Source: Piscirickettsiaceae bacterium
Lineage (GTDB): Bacteria; Pseudomonadota; Gammaproteobacteria; Nitrosococcales; Methylophagaceae
Assembly: GCA_013215805.1 (NCBI GenBank)
Contig: JABSQM010000014.1
Span: forward strand, 1-64,000
Direction of reading: 5' to 3'
DNA length: 64,000 nucleotides
Of the stretch, positions 10,788 to 22,679 are shown in pieces; position 1 is the first letter of the stretch, and the number at the start of each line of letters is the position of its first letter. Under the pieces are notes generated by a model. The model was not told the DNA's origin. It searched no databases and saw only the letters and a program-made list of their open reading frames with translations. A program made the position numbers and the translations under genes.

Positions 10788-11264
10788 TTAACCCTTATAA
10801 ATAATAGCAACAATTTCATAATCAATAGGTCCACTGGGTGCTTGTACAATTGCGATATCATTAATTTCCTTGCCAATTATAGCTCTAGCGATAGGCGAAG
10901 ATATAGAGATTCGATGAAGCTTAACATCAGATTCATAATCACCTACAATTTGATAAGTAACCTTATCTTCATCTCCAATATTGAACAAATCAACCGTTAC
11001 TCCAAAAACCACGCGACCATCCCGGGGTAACATAGTCGGATCAATAATTTGAACATTTGATGATATGACTTCTAGTTCTTGAATACGTCCCTCGACGAAA
11101 CTCTGTTGTTCCTTCGCGGAATGATATTCAGAATTTTCCTTTAAATCACCATGTGCACGAGCTTCGGAAATTGCTACAACCACTTCAGAGCGTACAGTAA
11201 ACTTGAGATGTTGTAATTCATTTTTGAGCTTATTTAAGCCATGTAATGTCATCGGCACTGCCAT
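10788..11264 (-). CDS. greA: Transcription elongation factor GreA
   Basis: Rescues backtracked RNA polymerase by stimulating transcript cleavage. The 158-residue protein has the N-terminal coiled coil with the acidic tip in EARAHGDLKENSEYHSAKE (the Asp and Glu that reach the polymerase active site) and the C-terminal FKBP-like domain with SISSPIARAIIGKE. A GAGG element precedes the ATG. It lies 50 bases beyond carB on the same strand, as in other betaproteobacteria. Confidence 0.96.
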   Translation of the reverse strand: MAVPMTLHGLNKLKNELQHLKFTVRSEVVVAISEARAHGDLKENSEYHSAKEQQSFVEGRIQELEVISSNVQIIDPTMLPRDGRVVFGVTVDLFNIGDEDKVTYQIVGDYESDVKLHRISISSPIARAIIGKEINDIAIVQAPSGPIDYEIVAIIYKG

Positions 11265-11315
11265 TTAGGACACCTCTATTAATTCAATAATTTTTCTACA
11301 AACATTTAGATATAT

Positions 11316-14300
11316 TTAATTGAGTGCAATGTCTTGTAGTTCTTCATGTAAAGATTGCAAACGATTTACCGAACCAGTGTTGACACTATTTAATGCTAGT
11401 ATGGTCGCGCGAGCTGCTGCTAAGGTTGTAGTATAATTTACTCTATGTTGTAATGCTGCACGACGAATTTCACGAGAATCAGCGATAGATTGACGGCCTT
11501 CAGAGGTATTGACAATGAAGTTAATTTCATCATTTTTGATCATATCGACGATATGTGGTTGGCCTTCGGCTACTTTATTAACCGGTTTACAACTTACACC
11601 CGATCCCTCCAATATCTTTTGAGTGCCGCGCGTGGCCAACAATAAAAACTTAAGTGCGGATAAATCCCTAGCAATAGAAATCACGCCAACCTTATCATTA
11701 TCACGTACGCTAATAAAAGCATTGCCTCCAGTTGGTAAAATGACTGAAGCTGCAAGTTGAGATTTGGCAAAAGCCTCACCAAAAGTACGTCCTACACTCA
11801 TTACTTCACCGGTAGATTTCATTTCGGGGCCAAGAATAGGATCAACACCTTGAAACTTAAGAAATGGGAATACAGCTTCTTTGACTGAAAAATATTTAGG
11901 AATAATCTCTTCGATAATTCCTTGTTCTAACAAGCTCTTGCCTGCCATACAATTTGCAGCAATTTTAGCTAATGGCACTCCTATAGATTTTGATACATAA
12001 GGCACTGTACGTGATGCACGTGGATTTACTTCTAATATGAATATCTTATCACCTTGAATAGCAAATTGTGTGTTCATCAAACCTACAACACCCAGTTCTA
12101 AAGCCATTTGTTGCACCTGTTCACGCAGGCGATTTTTGATATCCTCATTTAAACTATACGAAGGTAGAGCACAAGCTGAATCACCTGAATGTACGCCAGC
12201 CTGCTCAATATGCTCCATAATACCACCAATGAATACATTCTTACCGTCGCAAATTGCATCAACATCCACCTCAATTGCATCGTCAAGAAAGCGGTCTAAT
12301 AATACAGGAGAATTATTTGAGACCTGTATGGCCGTTTTCATATAGCCACTCAATTCGTCCTCATTATAAACAATTTTCATGGCTAAGCCTCCTAATACAT
12401 AAGATGGACGTACCACCAATGGATAACCTATTTCAAAAGCTGAGGTAATCGCTGTCTTTACCGAAAAAACCAAACGATTTAGTGGTTGCAGTAAATCAAG
12501 TTTTTTGACCATTTGTTGAAAACGTTCACGATCTTCAGCGTAGTCAATAGCATCAGGTGAAGTACCAATAATAGAAACCCCTTCAACTTCTAAGGCACGA
12601 GCTAACTTTAAAGGTGTCTGACCGCCATATTGTACAATTACCCCATCTGGTTTCTCCAAAGAAACAATTTCCAATATATCTTCGAGTGTCAGCGGTTCAA
12701 AATATAGATGATCAGATGTATCATAATCAGTAGAAACTGTTTCCGGATTGCAATTAACCATGATGGTTTCATAGCCTTCATCTCGTAAGGCTAAGGCTGC
12801 ATGCACACAACAATAATCAAATTCAATACCTTGACCAATTCTATTCGGCCCACTTCCTAAGATCATTATCTTTTTACGATTCGTCGGCTCAGCTTCACAC
12901 TCTTGATCATACGTTGAATACATATAAGAAGTTTCACTATAAAATTCAGCCGCACAAGTATCAACGCGTTTATATACAGGACGAACAGCTAGATTATGTC
13001 GATGGCTACGAACCTCATTTTCCGTACTATTTAATAATCTTGCTAAACGTGAATCGGAAAAACCTTTACGTTTTAATAAAAACATTTCCTCATGATTAAT
13101 TTTAATTAGATGTCTATTTTTTAGACTATTCTCTATAGTTACAAGCTCTTCTACCTGAGCTAAGAACCACCGATCAATATGAGTCAAAGTGTGAATCTCA
13201 TCACAGCTATAACCAATACGAAAGGCATCAGCAATATACCAAAGACGATCCGAACCAGGTAGATTTAGTTCACGACGTAAGGTATGAAACACTTCATCCA
13301 AACCTACACCAAGATCAATTATTTCAGTTAATCCATCACGATCAATTTCTAAGCTACGCAGTGCTTTATGTAATGATTCCTGAAAACTACGACCAATTGC
13401 CATTACCTCACCGACAGATTTCATCTGCGTACTTAAACGGTTATCTGCTTGTGGAAACTTCTCGAAGGTAAAGCGCGGAACTTTGGTGACTATATAATCA
13501 ATGGTTGGTTCGAATGATGCAGGCATAGAATTTCCTGTAATTTCATTAGATAATTCATCCAAGGTATATCCCACAGCTAATTTAGCTGCTACCTTAGCAA
13601 TGGGAAATCCAGTTGCCTTCGAAGCTAAGGCCGATGAGCGCGAAACTCGTGGATTCATTTCAACAATGATCAATCTACCTGTATCTGGATGCACAGCAAA
13701 CTGTACATTGGAACCACCACTATTAACACCGATTTCACGTAATACGGATAAGGAACAATTACGCATGATCTGATATTCCTTATCAGTTAATGTTTGTGCC
13801 GGTGCAACGGTTATTGAATCACCAGTATGAACACCCATAGGATCAATATTTTCAATTGAACAAATTACGATGCAATTATCCTTGTGATCGCGAACTACTT
13901 CCATTTCATATTCCTTCCAACCCATCATCGACTCTTCAATTAAAAGCTCACAAATTGGACTTATGTATAATCCACGCTGACAAATATCAATAAAATCTTC
14001 ACGATTATACGCAATTCCACCTCCGCTTCCACCCATTGTAAATGATGGTCTGATAATAACGGGATAGCCAAATTGTTTTTGTGCTACTAATGATTCCTCT
14101 AAAGTATGAGCAATCGCAGATTGAGGCATATCAAGACCAATTTTCTGCATCGCTAAACGGAATGAATCGCGATTCTCCGCCTTCTTGATCGAATTAATAT
14201 TAGCCCCAATTACCTCCAAACCAAATTTCTTCAATATACCTTCACGTTCTAAATCTAAAACACAGTTCAATGCTGTTTGCCCACCCATGGTGGGTAGAAT

Positions 14301-14555
14301 TGCATCTGGAAGCTCAGCCTTAATAACCTCACCTACCGTCTGCCAGATAACAGGTTCAATATATGTAGCATCTGCCATGTTAGGATCGGTCATAATAGTC
14401 GCAGGATTAGAATTAACCAGGATAACTTGATAACCTTCTTCACGTAGTGATTTACATGCCTGAACCCCAGCATAATCGAATTCACAAGCCTGACCAATCA
14501 CAATCGGGCCAGAACCTAAAATCAAGATACTTGCAATATCAGTACGTTTCGGCAT
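11316..14555 (-). CDS. carB: Carbamoyl-phosphate synthase large subunit CarB
   Basis: Makes carbamoyl phosphate from bicarbonate, ATP and ammonia supplied by CarA, feeding pyrimidine and arginine synthesis. At 1079 residues it is full length. Two homologous ATP-grasp halves are visible, beginning [21 protein letters not shown] and [20 protein letters not shown], each followed by an ATP-binding block ([13 protein letters not shown] in the first half, [16 protein letters not shown] in the second). The C-terminal allosteric MGS-like domain is retained, with the segment [15 protein letters not shown]. It starts 6 bases after carA. Confidence 0.98.
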   Translation of the reverse strand: MPKRTDIASILILGSGPIVIGQACEFDYAGVQACKSLREEGYQVILVNSNPATIMTDPNMADATYIEPVIWQTVGEVIKAELPDAILPTMGGQTALNCVLDLEREGILKKFGLEVIGANINSIKKAENRDSFRLAMQKIGLDMPQSAIAHTLEESLVAQKQFGYPVIIRPSFTMGGSGGGIAYNREDFIDICQRGLYISPICELLIEESMMGWKEYEMEVVRDHKDNCIVICSIENIDPMGVHTGDSITVAPAQTLTDKEYQIMRNCSLSVLREIGVNSGGSNVQFAVHPDTGRLIIVEMNPRVSRSSALASKATGFPIAKVAAKLAVGYTLDELSNEITGNSMPASFEPTIDYIVTKVPRFTFEKFPQADNRLSTQMKSVGEVMAIGRSFQESLHKALRSLEIDRDGLTEIIDLGVGLDEVFHTLRRELNLPGSDRLWYIADAFRIGYSCDEIHTLTHIDRWFLAQVEELVTIENSLKNRHLIKINHEEMFLLKRKGFSDSRLARLLNSTENEVRSHRHNLAVRPVYKRVDTCAAEFYSETSYMYSTYDQECEAEPTNRKKIMILGSGPNRIGQGIEFDYCCVHAALALRDEGYETIMVNCNPETVSTDYDTSDHLYFEPLTLEDILEIVSLEKPDGVIVQYGGQTPLKLARALEVEGVSIIGTSPDAIDYAEDRERFQQMVKKLDLLQPLNRLVFSVKTAITSAFEIGYPLVVRPSYVLGGLAMKIVYNEDELSGYMKTAIQVSNNSPVLLDRFLDDAIEVDVDAICDGKNVFIGGIMEHIEQAGVHSGDSACALPSYSLNEDIKNRLREQVQQMALELGVVGLMNTQFAIQGDKIFILEVNPRASRTVPYVSKSIGVPLAKIAANCMAGKSLLEQGIIEEIIPKYFSVKEAVFPFLKFQGVDPILGPEMKSTGEVMSVGRTFGEAFAKSQLAASVILPTGGNAFISVRDNDKVGVISIARDLSALKFLLLATRGTQKILEGSGVSCKPVNKVAEGQPHIVDMIKNDEINFIVNTSEGRQSIADSREIRRAALQHRVNYTTTLAAARATILALNSVNTGSVNRLQSLHEELQDIALN

Positions 14556-14561
14556 AGTCTT

Positions 14562-15710
14562 CTATCTACCCGTAGATTGTTCAAGTAAATTAATAAAATG
14601 ATCAAATAAAGGAACTGCATCTTGAACACCAGGGCTAGCTTCCGGGTGTCCCTGAAAACTAAATGCAGGTTTTGTCCTATGATGTAGACCTTGCAAACTA
14701 CCATCAAATAAGGAGATATGAGTGATCATCAACCTCTCTGGCAATGAATGCTCATCTACAGAAAAACCATGATTTTGACTGGTGATCATTACTGTACCAC
14801 TCATGATTTCTTGCACAGGATGATTCGTACCATGATGACCAAATTTCATTTTAATTGTTTTAGCACCACATGCCAAAGCTAAGATTTGATGACCCAAACA
14901 TATACCGAATATCGGTAGAGATTCCTTTAGAAATGTTCGCACTGCATTAATAGCATAAGTACAAGGCTCAGGGTCACCAGGGCCATTTGATAGAAATATA
15001 CCATCCGGCTTCAATGCTAAGGCATCTTTTGCAGAAGTTTCAGCTGGCACCACTGTTAAACTGCAACCACGTTCATCCAACATCCGAAGAATATTATTTT
15101 TAACACCAAAGTCATAAGCCACAACGTGAAAACGTTCAATAGCAGCTTGTGATCTTTTGGGGGAGTACCAAAAATCACTATTTTTCCATCGATATATCTC
15201 TTTAGTTGACACATCCTTGGCAAGATCCATGCCCTGCAGGCCATCAAAACTTTGAGCCGCTTCTACTGCCTCATCAATATCAATATTATCCTTGGCGAAT
15301 ATACAACCCTTTAATGAACCTTTCTCACGTAAGCGACGTGTAAGACTACGCGTATCTATACCAGATACACCAATAATATTATGATGTTTAAGATAGACAT
15401 CAAGTGCTCCCTCACTCCGCCAATTGCTTACAGATGGTGATAAATCACGAATAATAAGACCACTTGCAAATATATTATTTGACTCTGCATCCTCAGAATT
15501 AACGCCAACATTACCAATGTGTGGATGAGTCAAAGTAATAATTTGGCGATAATATGACGGATCAGTCAAAATTTCCTGATAACCAGTCATCGCTGTATTA
15601 AATACAACTTCACCAACCGATTTACCGGCAGCACCAATCGATTCACCATGATAGACCAAACCATCTTCAAGAGCAAGTAACGCACTAAATTGCAAGGGGA
15701 GGAACTCCAT
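14562..15710 (-). CDS. carA: Carbamoyl-phosphate synthase small subunit CarA
   Basis: Glutamine amidotransferase subunit that hydrolyses glutamine and channels ammonia to CarB. The start is set at the ATG at 15710 (382 residues); an in-frame TTG one codon earlier is possible. The N-terminal domain shows [21 protein letters not shown]. The class I amidotransferase triad is complete: the nucleophile Cys in FGICLGHQ, and His and Glu in GHPEASPG. It forms a carA-carB-greA unit. The dapB gene that commonly precedes carA is only a relic here, so the original upstream promoter context has changed. Confidence 0.97.
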   Translation of the reverse strand: MEFLPLQFSALLALEDGLVYHGESIGAAGKSVGEVVFNTAMTGYQEILTDPSYYRQIITLTHPHIGNVGVNSEDAESNNIFASGLIIRDLSPSVSNWRSEGALDVYLKHHNIIGVSGIDTRSLTRRLREKGSLKGCIFAKDNIDIDEAVEAAQSFDGLQGMDLAKDVSTKEIYRWKNSDFWYSPKRSQAAIERFHVVAYDFGVKNNILRMLDERGCSLTVVPAETSAKDALALKPDGIFLSNGPGDPEPCTYAINAVRTFLKESLPIFGICLGHQILALACGAKTIKMKFGHHGTNHPVQEIMSGTVMITSQNHGFSVDEHSLPERLMITHISLFDGSLQGLHHRTKPAFSFQGHPEASPGVQDAVPLFDHFINLLEQSTGR

Positions 15711-15779
15711 CAAATAGAAAAGAATGGAGTATAATTAAATTATTATCTCCAGACAAAAGTTTATAAATTTTATCCTAAA

Positions 15780-16260
15780 ATCTGTACTTCTGTCCACGTA
15801 GAAATTAAGTGGTATATTTTGATAGATCAAACTCTCAATTAAATAGAAAAATATATTGACCAACGATCTTCATAATTCAAGGATTGTTGATGAGTGGGTA
15901 TCTATATTTTTACTAATTTATAATTTAAAAATTGATTAGAACAACATAAACTGTAATTTATAGGCAAAATAAAGCTGATACCTAGTAGATAATCTCCTCT
16001 TATGAGCGTAATATAAATTAATTTCATGCCAAACATGTGATTGATTTTCAATCCTTAAAGGCTGAATTATTAGGATATAACTATGATACAACGTAAATTT
16101 TTCTAAACACTTAACGAAAAGTAAGGCCTTCAATATTTAATCGTATCTCATGATGTAATGCCAGATATTGATGATCTATATGAAAGAGTATTTATTGAAA
16201 TACGACATTATATTTCTGAAATTAAGATCTTATGTACAGATCTTCAGAAGATCACGTTTG
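15780..16260 (-). pseudogene. dapB: Relic of 4-hydroxy-tetrahydrodipicolinate reductase DapB
   Basis: DapB acts in diaminopimelate/lysine synthesis and classically precedes carA. A 65-codon open piece (15936-16133) contains KCLEKF followed by YILIIQPLR, matching the KLLEKAAK...IEIIEAHHR segment of DapB. About 70 codons later (15808-15867) IVGQYIFLFN, a stop, then EFDLSKYTT matches the IVGEHT.LF..GERIELTHRA segment, at nearly the native spacing. The space to hemB is too short for the whole gene, so the N-terminal part is probably deleted. The assignment is by my motif reading plus synteny, without alignment scores. Confidence 0.6.
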
Positions 16261-16403
16261 CATATCAAAACAATTACGGTTATGGTTTATATTGGTCGTA
16301 TACACCTCACTTTTTGTAAACTATTATAGTTAAACCTAAATTTGGAATCGACGAACACAACTTAGTTTTAAATTCGTATAGTGCGCTTACGATCGATAAT
16401 TAG

Positions 16404-17414
<1,011 letters not shown>

Positions 17415-17418
17415 AAAT

Positions 17419-18234
17419 ATGACCGATCATTATGCTGTTATCGGTAACCCAATTAAACACAGCAAATCACCATTGATTCATACCGAATTTGCTAAACAAA
17501 CTGGACAAGACCTAGACTACATTGCCCAGAGAGTATCAACAGATAATTTGACAGATAATTTTAGGAGATTGCAACAATCAGGATTTAAGGGTATTAACAT
17601 TACAGTACCATTCAAAGAACAAATATGGCGGGCCATAAAAAATAAAAGTAACCGTGCCACTCTAGCCGGCGCTGTCAATACTGTAGTGTTTAATCCAGAT
17701 GGCTCCATATATGGTGATAATACAGATGGTGTCGGGTTATGCCGTGATCTGGTAAATAACAATCAGATATTACTCAAAGAACAACGCATTCTATTGTTAG
17801 GTGCCGGAGGTGCAGCTAGAGGCGTCATTCAACCCCTACTGGATTACCAACCTACTGAGTTGATTGTTGCTAATAGAACCATTTTTAAAGCAAAAAAGTT
17901 AGCAAAAAAATTTACTGACTTTAACAATGTATCTGGTTGTGGATTTGAAGATATAACCGGATCGTTTGATATTATCATCAATGCAACATCCGGCGCACTG
18001 CATGGCAGTATACCACAATTAGCCAATGATATTATGCATGAAAATACCAGTTTTTATGATATGGTCTATAGCAACATGTACTTCGTCAAATGGGCGAAAC
18101 GACATGGAGCCACTAAGGCTATTAATGGCTTCGGCATGCTGGTTGAACAAGCAGCTGAAGCATTTTATATTTGGAGAGGAATCAAGCCAAATACTCAAAC
18201 AGTCATTAAAAAATTAGGAATCTTTAGTGAATAA
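17419..18234 (+). CDS. aroE: Shikimate dehydrogenase AroE
   Basis: NADPH-dependent reduction of 3-dehydroshikimate to shikimate in the aromatic amino acid/chorismate pathway. The 271-residue protein has NPIKHSKSPLIH at the N-terminus, the catalytic lysine K66 in NITVPFKEQ, the catalytic Asp in GDNTDG, the nucleotide loop GAGGAARG and the C-terminal NGFGMLVEQAAEAF. It lies 4 bases after hemB, so the two are probably co-transcribed. Chorismate made by this route is the substrate of UbiC encoded at 21481. Confidence 0.97.
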   Translation: MTDHYAVIGNPIKHSKSPLIHTEFAKQTGQDLDYIAQRVSTDNLTDNFRRLQQSGFKGINITVPFKEQIWRAIKNKSNRATLAGAVNTVVFNPDGSIYGDNTDGVGLCRDLVNNNQILLKEQRILLLGAGGAARGVIQPLLDYQPTELIVANRTIFKAKKLAKKFTDFNNVSGCGFEDITGSFDIIINATSGALHGSIPQLANDIMHENTSFYDMVYSNMYFVKWAKRHGATKAINGFGMLVEQAAEAFYIWRGIKPNTQTVIKKLGIFSE

Positions 18235-18389
18235 AAATATTAGCCCTGCAACTGATTTAAAATTACATGTTCATATAATTATAATCAATATAATAAAATT
18301 AGTCATTCCAACGATTAGTATAACACATATGAAAGGCAATCAGTCATATCTAATTGGTAATACTTATCGTTGATATTATATGTATAATA

Positions 18390-18720
18390 AAATAACTATA
18401 TATAGTGCCCTAAATATGAAATTGGATTATGGTCCATATTTTAAGACAACAAATACTCAGATGCTGAAAAGCAACAAATGTCCTGAAAATTTAGAAACAG
18501 GTAATATGTAGCGAAGGAAAAAATAAGTTGCACATAACACACTAAAATAAAATAAGCACAATCAATCTATCAAATAAAATTCCATACTCATGGACTCGTA
18601 TAACCCAAAAATAAAAGAGTGAGGATACAATTTTCATGATTAACTCTCTTGCTATTTAGTCAAATCATCTTAAATGCAAATCTTCGAGCATAAAAAATTA
18701 CAACGCCGTAGATATCAATT
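18390..18720 (+). pseudogene. mtgA: Probable relic of monofunctional peptidoglycan glycosyltransferase MtgA
   Basis: MtgA polymerises glycan strands in the periplasm, and its gene commonly follows aroE in betaproteobacteria. Plus-strand pieces in different frames are arranged in family order. QMLKSNKCPENLETGN (18458-18505) resembles the segment before GGSTISQQLAKN. NLSNKIPYSWTR (18564-18599) resembles NLFLS.ERSYWRK. IFEHKKLQRRRY (about 18682-18717) weakly resembles IFGAEAAARHYF. Stops and frame changes lie between the pieces. Synteny supports the call; identity is low. Confidence 0.45.
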
Positions 18721-19369
18721 GCTAGATTCTAATACCACAAATGGGTTGCTTGATGCACTCAACAAACTAAATTAATTAATAAAAATAATTTATATTTAAT
18801 GTATATATTGACATAATTGATTTTCTAATATCATCAAGCCCTAAAAAATACTGACCTGGATAAATAAATTTATAATTTATATGAACTTATGGATGATTTC
18901 GCAAAATATGTTTATTCATGGCATCACCAATAATAAATTGTTAATGTCAAATATCTAAACGATTTATTCGGCACGATTATCACTAACATTTACAGGAAGA
19001 TGAAATAAGAATTAGTCAAATTTTTGTGAATGGCGATAAAGAAGACATGGGCTATAGTAAGGCCGCTTAACTATGGCGGGATGAACATTTAATTTATAAT
19101 TTAATATCACAGTGTAGTGAAAAAATTCATAGATATAGTTAAACTGCGTATTAAATTTAGGTAATGGAAAGTCGCTATAACAAATTGCTATTATATTACC
19201 TGAATGAATATGGGATCTATTGATCGTATTGAAGAAATTATTATTCAAACTATCTTGATATTGGATAGAGACCTGAATTCAGTGGTAATTTTTGCTACCG
19301 TGAATAATTGTTGTTATAAAAGTTTTTTTAATTTTTATAAATAAAAATTGCAAAAATATATATTATATA
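18721..19369. other. Non-coding gap before bioC
   Basis: About 650 AT-rich bases with no recognisable gene. Short open stretches are present on both strands, but none shows family motifs. Decayed biotin genes or the end of the mtgA relic could lie here; I cannot show either. Confidence 0.35.
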
Positions 19370-20278
19370 ATGAATAATAAATATACAATAGATAAAAATA
19401 GGGTTGCACAATCATTTTCTTATGCTGCACAACAATATGATAATTCGACTATATTGCGACAACAAACAGCTGATGAATTGTTGGATAGGTTGTCATTTAT
19501 AACAGTACAGCCTAAAGCAATTTTGGATTTAGGCTCTGGAACTGGGAGAAACATAAGTTTACTAGCCAAAAAATATCCGAAGGCAAAAATCATTGCTTTG
19601 GACATTGCACAAGCTATGTTAAAAAAGGCTAAATATAAATTTCAACATGGCTTAAATGTAAAGCATTGGCTACCAAATTATCAGAATCCTGTATATATAG
19701 GAGGTGATGCTGACGCCATGCCATTAGCTAATAATAGCATAGATATAGTGTATGCCAATCTATCGCTACAATGGTGCGATTTTGAAAAATGTTTTGCCGA
19801 AATTCAACGTATTTTGCGCCCTAATGGTCTACTAACTTGCGCCCTTTTAGGTCCAGATACATTAAACGAATTACGCCAGGCATGGGCCAAAGTTGATGAT
19901 TATGCACATGTTAATATTTTTTATGACGCTCATGATCTTGGTGAAGCCATGATAAATAGCCGTCTAGTAGAGCCGGTATTAGATATTGATCGTATTACAT
20001 TTAGCCATAAAACGGCGATAGCATTAATGAAAAATTTGAAAGAAATAGGTGCCCACAATATTAATAAAAGCAGAAGACATGGATTGACAGGAAAAATGAC
20101 ATTGAGGAAGGTTGCTAATGCTTATGAGCCATTCCGTCACAATGGTCTATTACCAGCCAGTTATGAAATAATTTATGCACATGCCTGGCGTACTAAACAG
20201 CCATATGGGGATACTTACGATAATAATGGCACAATAAAGATACCCATTAATCAGATTTACAAACGGACTGCACGATGA
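19370..20278 (+). CDS. bioC: Malonyl-ACP O-methyltransferase BioC
   Basis: SAM-dependent enzyme that methylates malonyl-ACP to start pimelate synthesis for biotin. The 302-residue protein begins with the BioC-type leader RVAQSFSYAAQQYD, then the SAM motif LDLGSGTGRN (about residues 51-60), a GGDADAMPLANNSID block and a LSLQWC segment typical of the family. No clear ribosome-binding sequence precedes the ATG. The frame is intact, yet the gene that often follows, bioD, appears only as a relic. A generic class I methyltransferase is the alternative, but the N-terminal signature favours BioC. Confidence 0.88.
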   Translation: MNNKYTIDKNRVAQSFSYAAQQYDNSTILRQQTADELLDRLSFITVQPKAILDLGSGTGRNISLLAKKYPKAKIIALDIAQAMLKKAKYKFQHGLNVKHWLPNYQNPVYIGGDADAMPLANNSIDIVYANLSLQWCDFEKCFAEIQRILRPNGLLTCALLGPDTLNELRQAWAKVDDYAHVNIFYDAHDLGEAMINSRLVEPVLDIDRITFSHKTAIALMKNLKEIGAHNINKSRRHGLTGKMTLRKVANAYEPFRHNGLLPASYEIIYAHAWRTKQPYGDTYDNNGTIKIPINQIYKRTAR

Positions 20279-20329
20279 TAACGATATGATGTCATCAACA
20301 TTTAATAATATAACTCTGAAAAAAACGTA

Positions 20330-20480
20330 GACATATTAAATTAGGATGTGTAGCTCAAAAAGCAGGTAAAGTTATATCAGCAATAGATTCAAATATGCCT
20401 CAATAAAGATAGCTTAATGCTGAAGGTAAAAATCCCAAGATAAATATAAATACCCTCGAAATGATTAATTAGAGAATAAT
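20330..20480 (+). pseudogene. bioD: Probable relic of dethiobiotin synthetase BioD (3' part)
   Basis: BioD closes the ureido ring of dethiobiotin and is often encoded directly after bioC. A 23-codon open stretch starting at 20338 reads KLGCVAQ then AGKVISAIDSNMPQ, resembling the BioD segments RLGCINHA and AGWVANRIDPNMP with the helix between them deleted. A few codons later, in another frame, NTLE resembles the next conserved piece. The N-terminal P-loop half is absent. The match is short, so it is supported mainly by synteny and motif order. Confidence 0.45.
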
Positions 20481-20611
20481 TCAATTATTTATTACGCCAT
20501 AATAATCAAGCAATAGAAATACTAAATAAAAATACCTTCATGCATTATTTATGATTAAGGCTAAATATATTTTTGTAATGTATATAAGCTTCAAAATAAT
20601 CAATGCATACC

Positions 20612-21481
20612 TTATTGACCTAATCCATAGTAAAGCACTATCCCGGAAAATAATGCTGCGCCCACCCAATTATTGCTTGCAAAAGCCAGCAAACATCCTT
20701 CTGGATGTCTATTTTTTGTTAATTTATACTGATATGAAAAGAATATACAAGATACTAATACCCCAAAATAATATACAAAGCTCATATCCAACAAGATGCC
20801 TATCAATATCATCGATAAGAGAAAAAAGGCCTGTAATATACCGATTATGCAACGATCATTATGATTGAATAATATAGCCGTTGATTTTATTGTGATTAAT
20901 AAATCATCTTCACGATCAGACATTGCATAATAGGTGTCATATGACGTCACCCATAAAATATTAGCTAAGAATAACAGCCATGATACAGGTGAAAGTAATT
21001 GATTTTGACCTAAAAAAGCCATGAAAATAGCACAACTAAAGGTTATTCCCAAATGAAACTGAGGAAGGTAAGTATAACGTTTCACAAAAGGATAAGTCAC
21101 CGTCAAAAACAAAGCGATAAATGACATTAGAACAGTAATTTTATTCAAAATAAGAACTAGCATAAGGGAAAATAAAGCGAGGCTAGAAAAGGCAATTAAA
21201 ACATGATTAACCTTTAATGTACCCATAACTAAAGGCCGTTTTACTGTTCTAAAAACCGACCCATCGATATTTCGATCAACATAATCATTAATTGCACAAC
21301 CTGCTGAGCGCATCACAATAACACCTAAAATAAACACTATTAAAATACCTAAATCTGGCACACCATTTGCTGAAATCCATAAAGCAGATAAGGTAGGCCA
21401 CAACAATAGGAAGATACCGATAGGTTTATTTAAACGCATTAAATGCACATATGGCATTACATTGTGATCTATTAATCCCAC
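20612..21481 (-). CDS. ubiA: 4-hydroxybenzoate octaprenyltransferase UbiA
   Basis: Membrane prenyltransferase that attaches the polyprenyl tail to 4-hydroxybenzoate in ubiquinone synthesis. The 289-residue product is strongly hydrophobic with about eight helices. It keeps both Mg-diphosphate motifs, NDYVDRNID (residues 65-73, followed by GSVFRTVKRPL) and YDTYYAMSDREDD. The start is GTG, overlapping the ubiC stop by one base (TAGTG), and is supported by TTGGAG eight bases upstream. It makes the quinone used by the complex I encoded at the left end. Confidence 0.95.
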   Translation of the reverse strand: MGLIDHNVMPYVHLMRLNKPIGIFLLLWPTLSALWISANGVPDLGILIVFILGVIVMRSAGCAINDYVDRNIDGSVFRTVKRPLVMGTLKVNHVLIAFSSLALFSLMLVLILNKITVLMSFIALFLTVTYPFVKRYTYLPQFHLGITFSCAIFMAFLGQNQLLSPVSWLLFLANILWVTSYDTYYAMSDREDDLLITIKSTAILFNHNDRCIIGILQAFFLLSMILIGILLDMSFVYYFGVLVSCIFFSYQYKLTKNRHPEGCLLAFASNNWVGAALFSGIVLYYGLGQ

Positions 21482-22023
21482 TAATTACTCCAATCTATAA
21501 TTGGCAGGAATATTTCATTGACCAGTAATATTTTGCCGCTCAAATAAAAATGTGAGCGCCTAGCCCACAGTTCCTTCGGACGATAATTTTCTCCTAATAT
21601 CGCCATTTCATATAACTCGTTACCTAATTTCAGACAGGTGATTTCTATTGGTCCACGTTTCACTAATGCCTTGGTAAATAACAATTCACTCAGGGAGTTG
21701 TTACCTAAGTTACTAAAACGTTGTCTCATTGCCTGATACGTTGAAAGTGGGATGACCGTCCTAGCATATACGTTTGCTTCTTTACCATCCATCAGTCGCA
21801 CCTCACGCTGCATTGCTATTTGAGTCATCGGCACTCTCATGGATAGACATTCATCAGGTAACGGCCTCGTCCAATTATTCTTCAATAATTGCACTGAAAA
21901 ATTGTATTGATTTGATTTTTGCAATTTACACGTCAACGAACCTGCATCAGTCAACCAAGATGCAAGATATGCAGGCATCAAACGCCGCTGTGGCACGTAC
22001 CATTTAGTCCAATGCCTTATCAC
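21481..22023 (-). CDS. ubiC: Chorismate lyase UbiC
   Basis: Cleaves chorismate to 4-hydroxybenzoate and pyruvate, the first committed step of ubiquinone synthesis. The 180-residue product contains WLTDAGSLTCKL near the N-terminus, REVRLMDGKEANVYARTVIP in the centre and WARRSHFYLSGKILLVNEIFLP at the end, all UbiC-like, including the product-binding Arg and the C-terminal Glu. The start is GTG at 22023 with AGG seven bases upstream. It is coupled to ubiA through overlapping stop and start codons. Confidence 0.92.
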   Translation of the reverse strand: MIRHWTKWYVPQRRLMPAYLASWLTDAGSLTCKLQKSNQYNFSVQLLKNNWTRPLPDECLSMRVPMTQIAMQREVRLMDGKEANVYARTVIPLSTYQAMRQRFSNLGNNSLSELLFTKALVKRGPIEITCLKLGNELYEMAILGENYRPKELWARRSHFYLSGKILLVNEIFLPIIDWSN

Positions 22024-22679
22024 ATAATACCTATATGTATTTTATATGCATTTAAAATTAATTTAATCTCCAAATTTATTATCGCTATTGAAAACATCTG
22101 ATACACTTCAGTATGCTATTCAAAAAAGATATTATCGATGATTTAAACAGATACCTATTAATTATGACCTACATATCCATAACGTAAATAAAATTCAAAC
22201 TAACATTTGGAACAATTCATCATTGCGCCATAAAATGATGCATATACTTAGCCTCATATTAATCATGCCAATGATAACTACAATGCACATTGTATTTATT
22301 ATAAATTAAGGGTTATCATGAAGAAAGACCATCTCTAACTTGGCGCAAGTAGAAGAAAATAATCTAACAAATATCGAATTTATTGTACAAATATTATTCA
22401 CAAGCGCTCGAAAATATTTTTCTTGAATATTTTCAATCAATCTTAGGAACCCAATAAATCATATATTACTAATGACCCACCGCTTAAATTATAAGTAAAA
22501 CTAATTTTCAAGGATGTCAAATGTATTATTATTGATGGTATAAATTAAAAAATAAAGGTATTATCATTCTGATAATCAAGAAAATTATTGATTCAATTGA
22601 ACGATACCTTTAAATTTACAAATACGGTGCACATAGCGAATTATTCGTGCTAAATACCATCTATCAATCCATACGATGG
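22024..22679. other. Non-coding gap upstream of ubiC
   Basis: About 650 AT-rich bases with no gene seen on either strand. It probably includes the ubiC promoter and the degraded far end of the spoT relic. Confidence 0.4.

Noticed and set aside
19012-19248. Open 78-codon frame on the minus strand before bioC
   Set aside because: No conserved motif or expression signal; treated as a chance frame.
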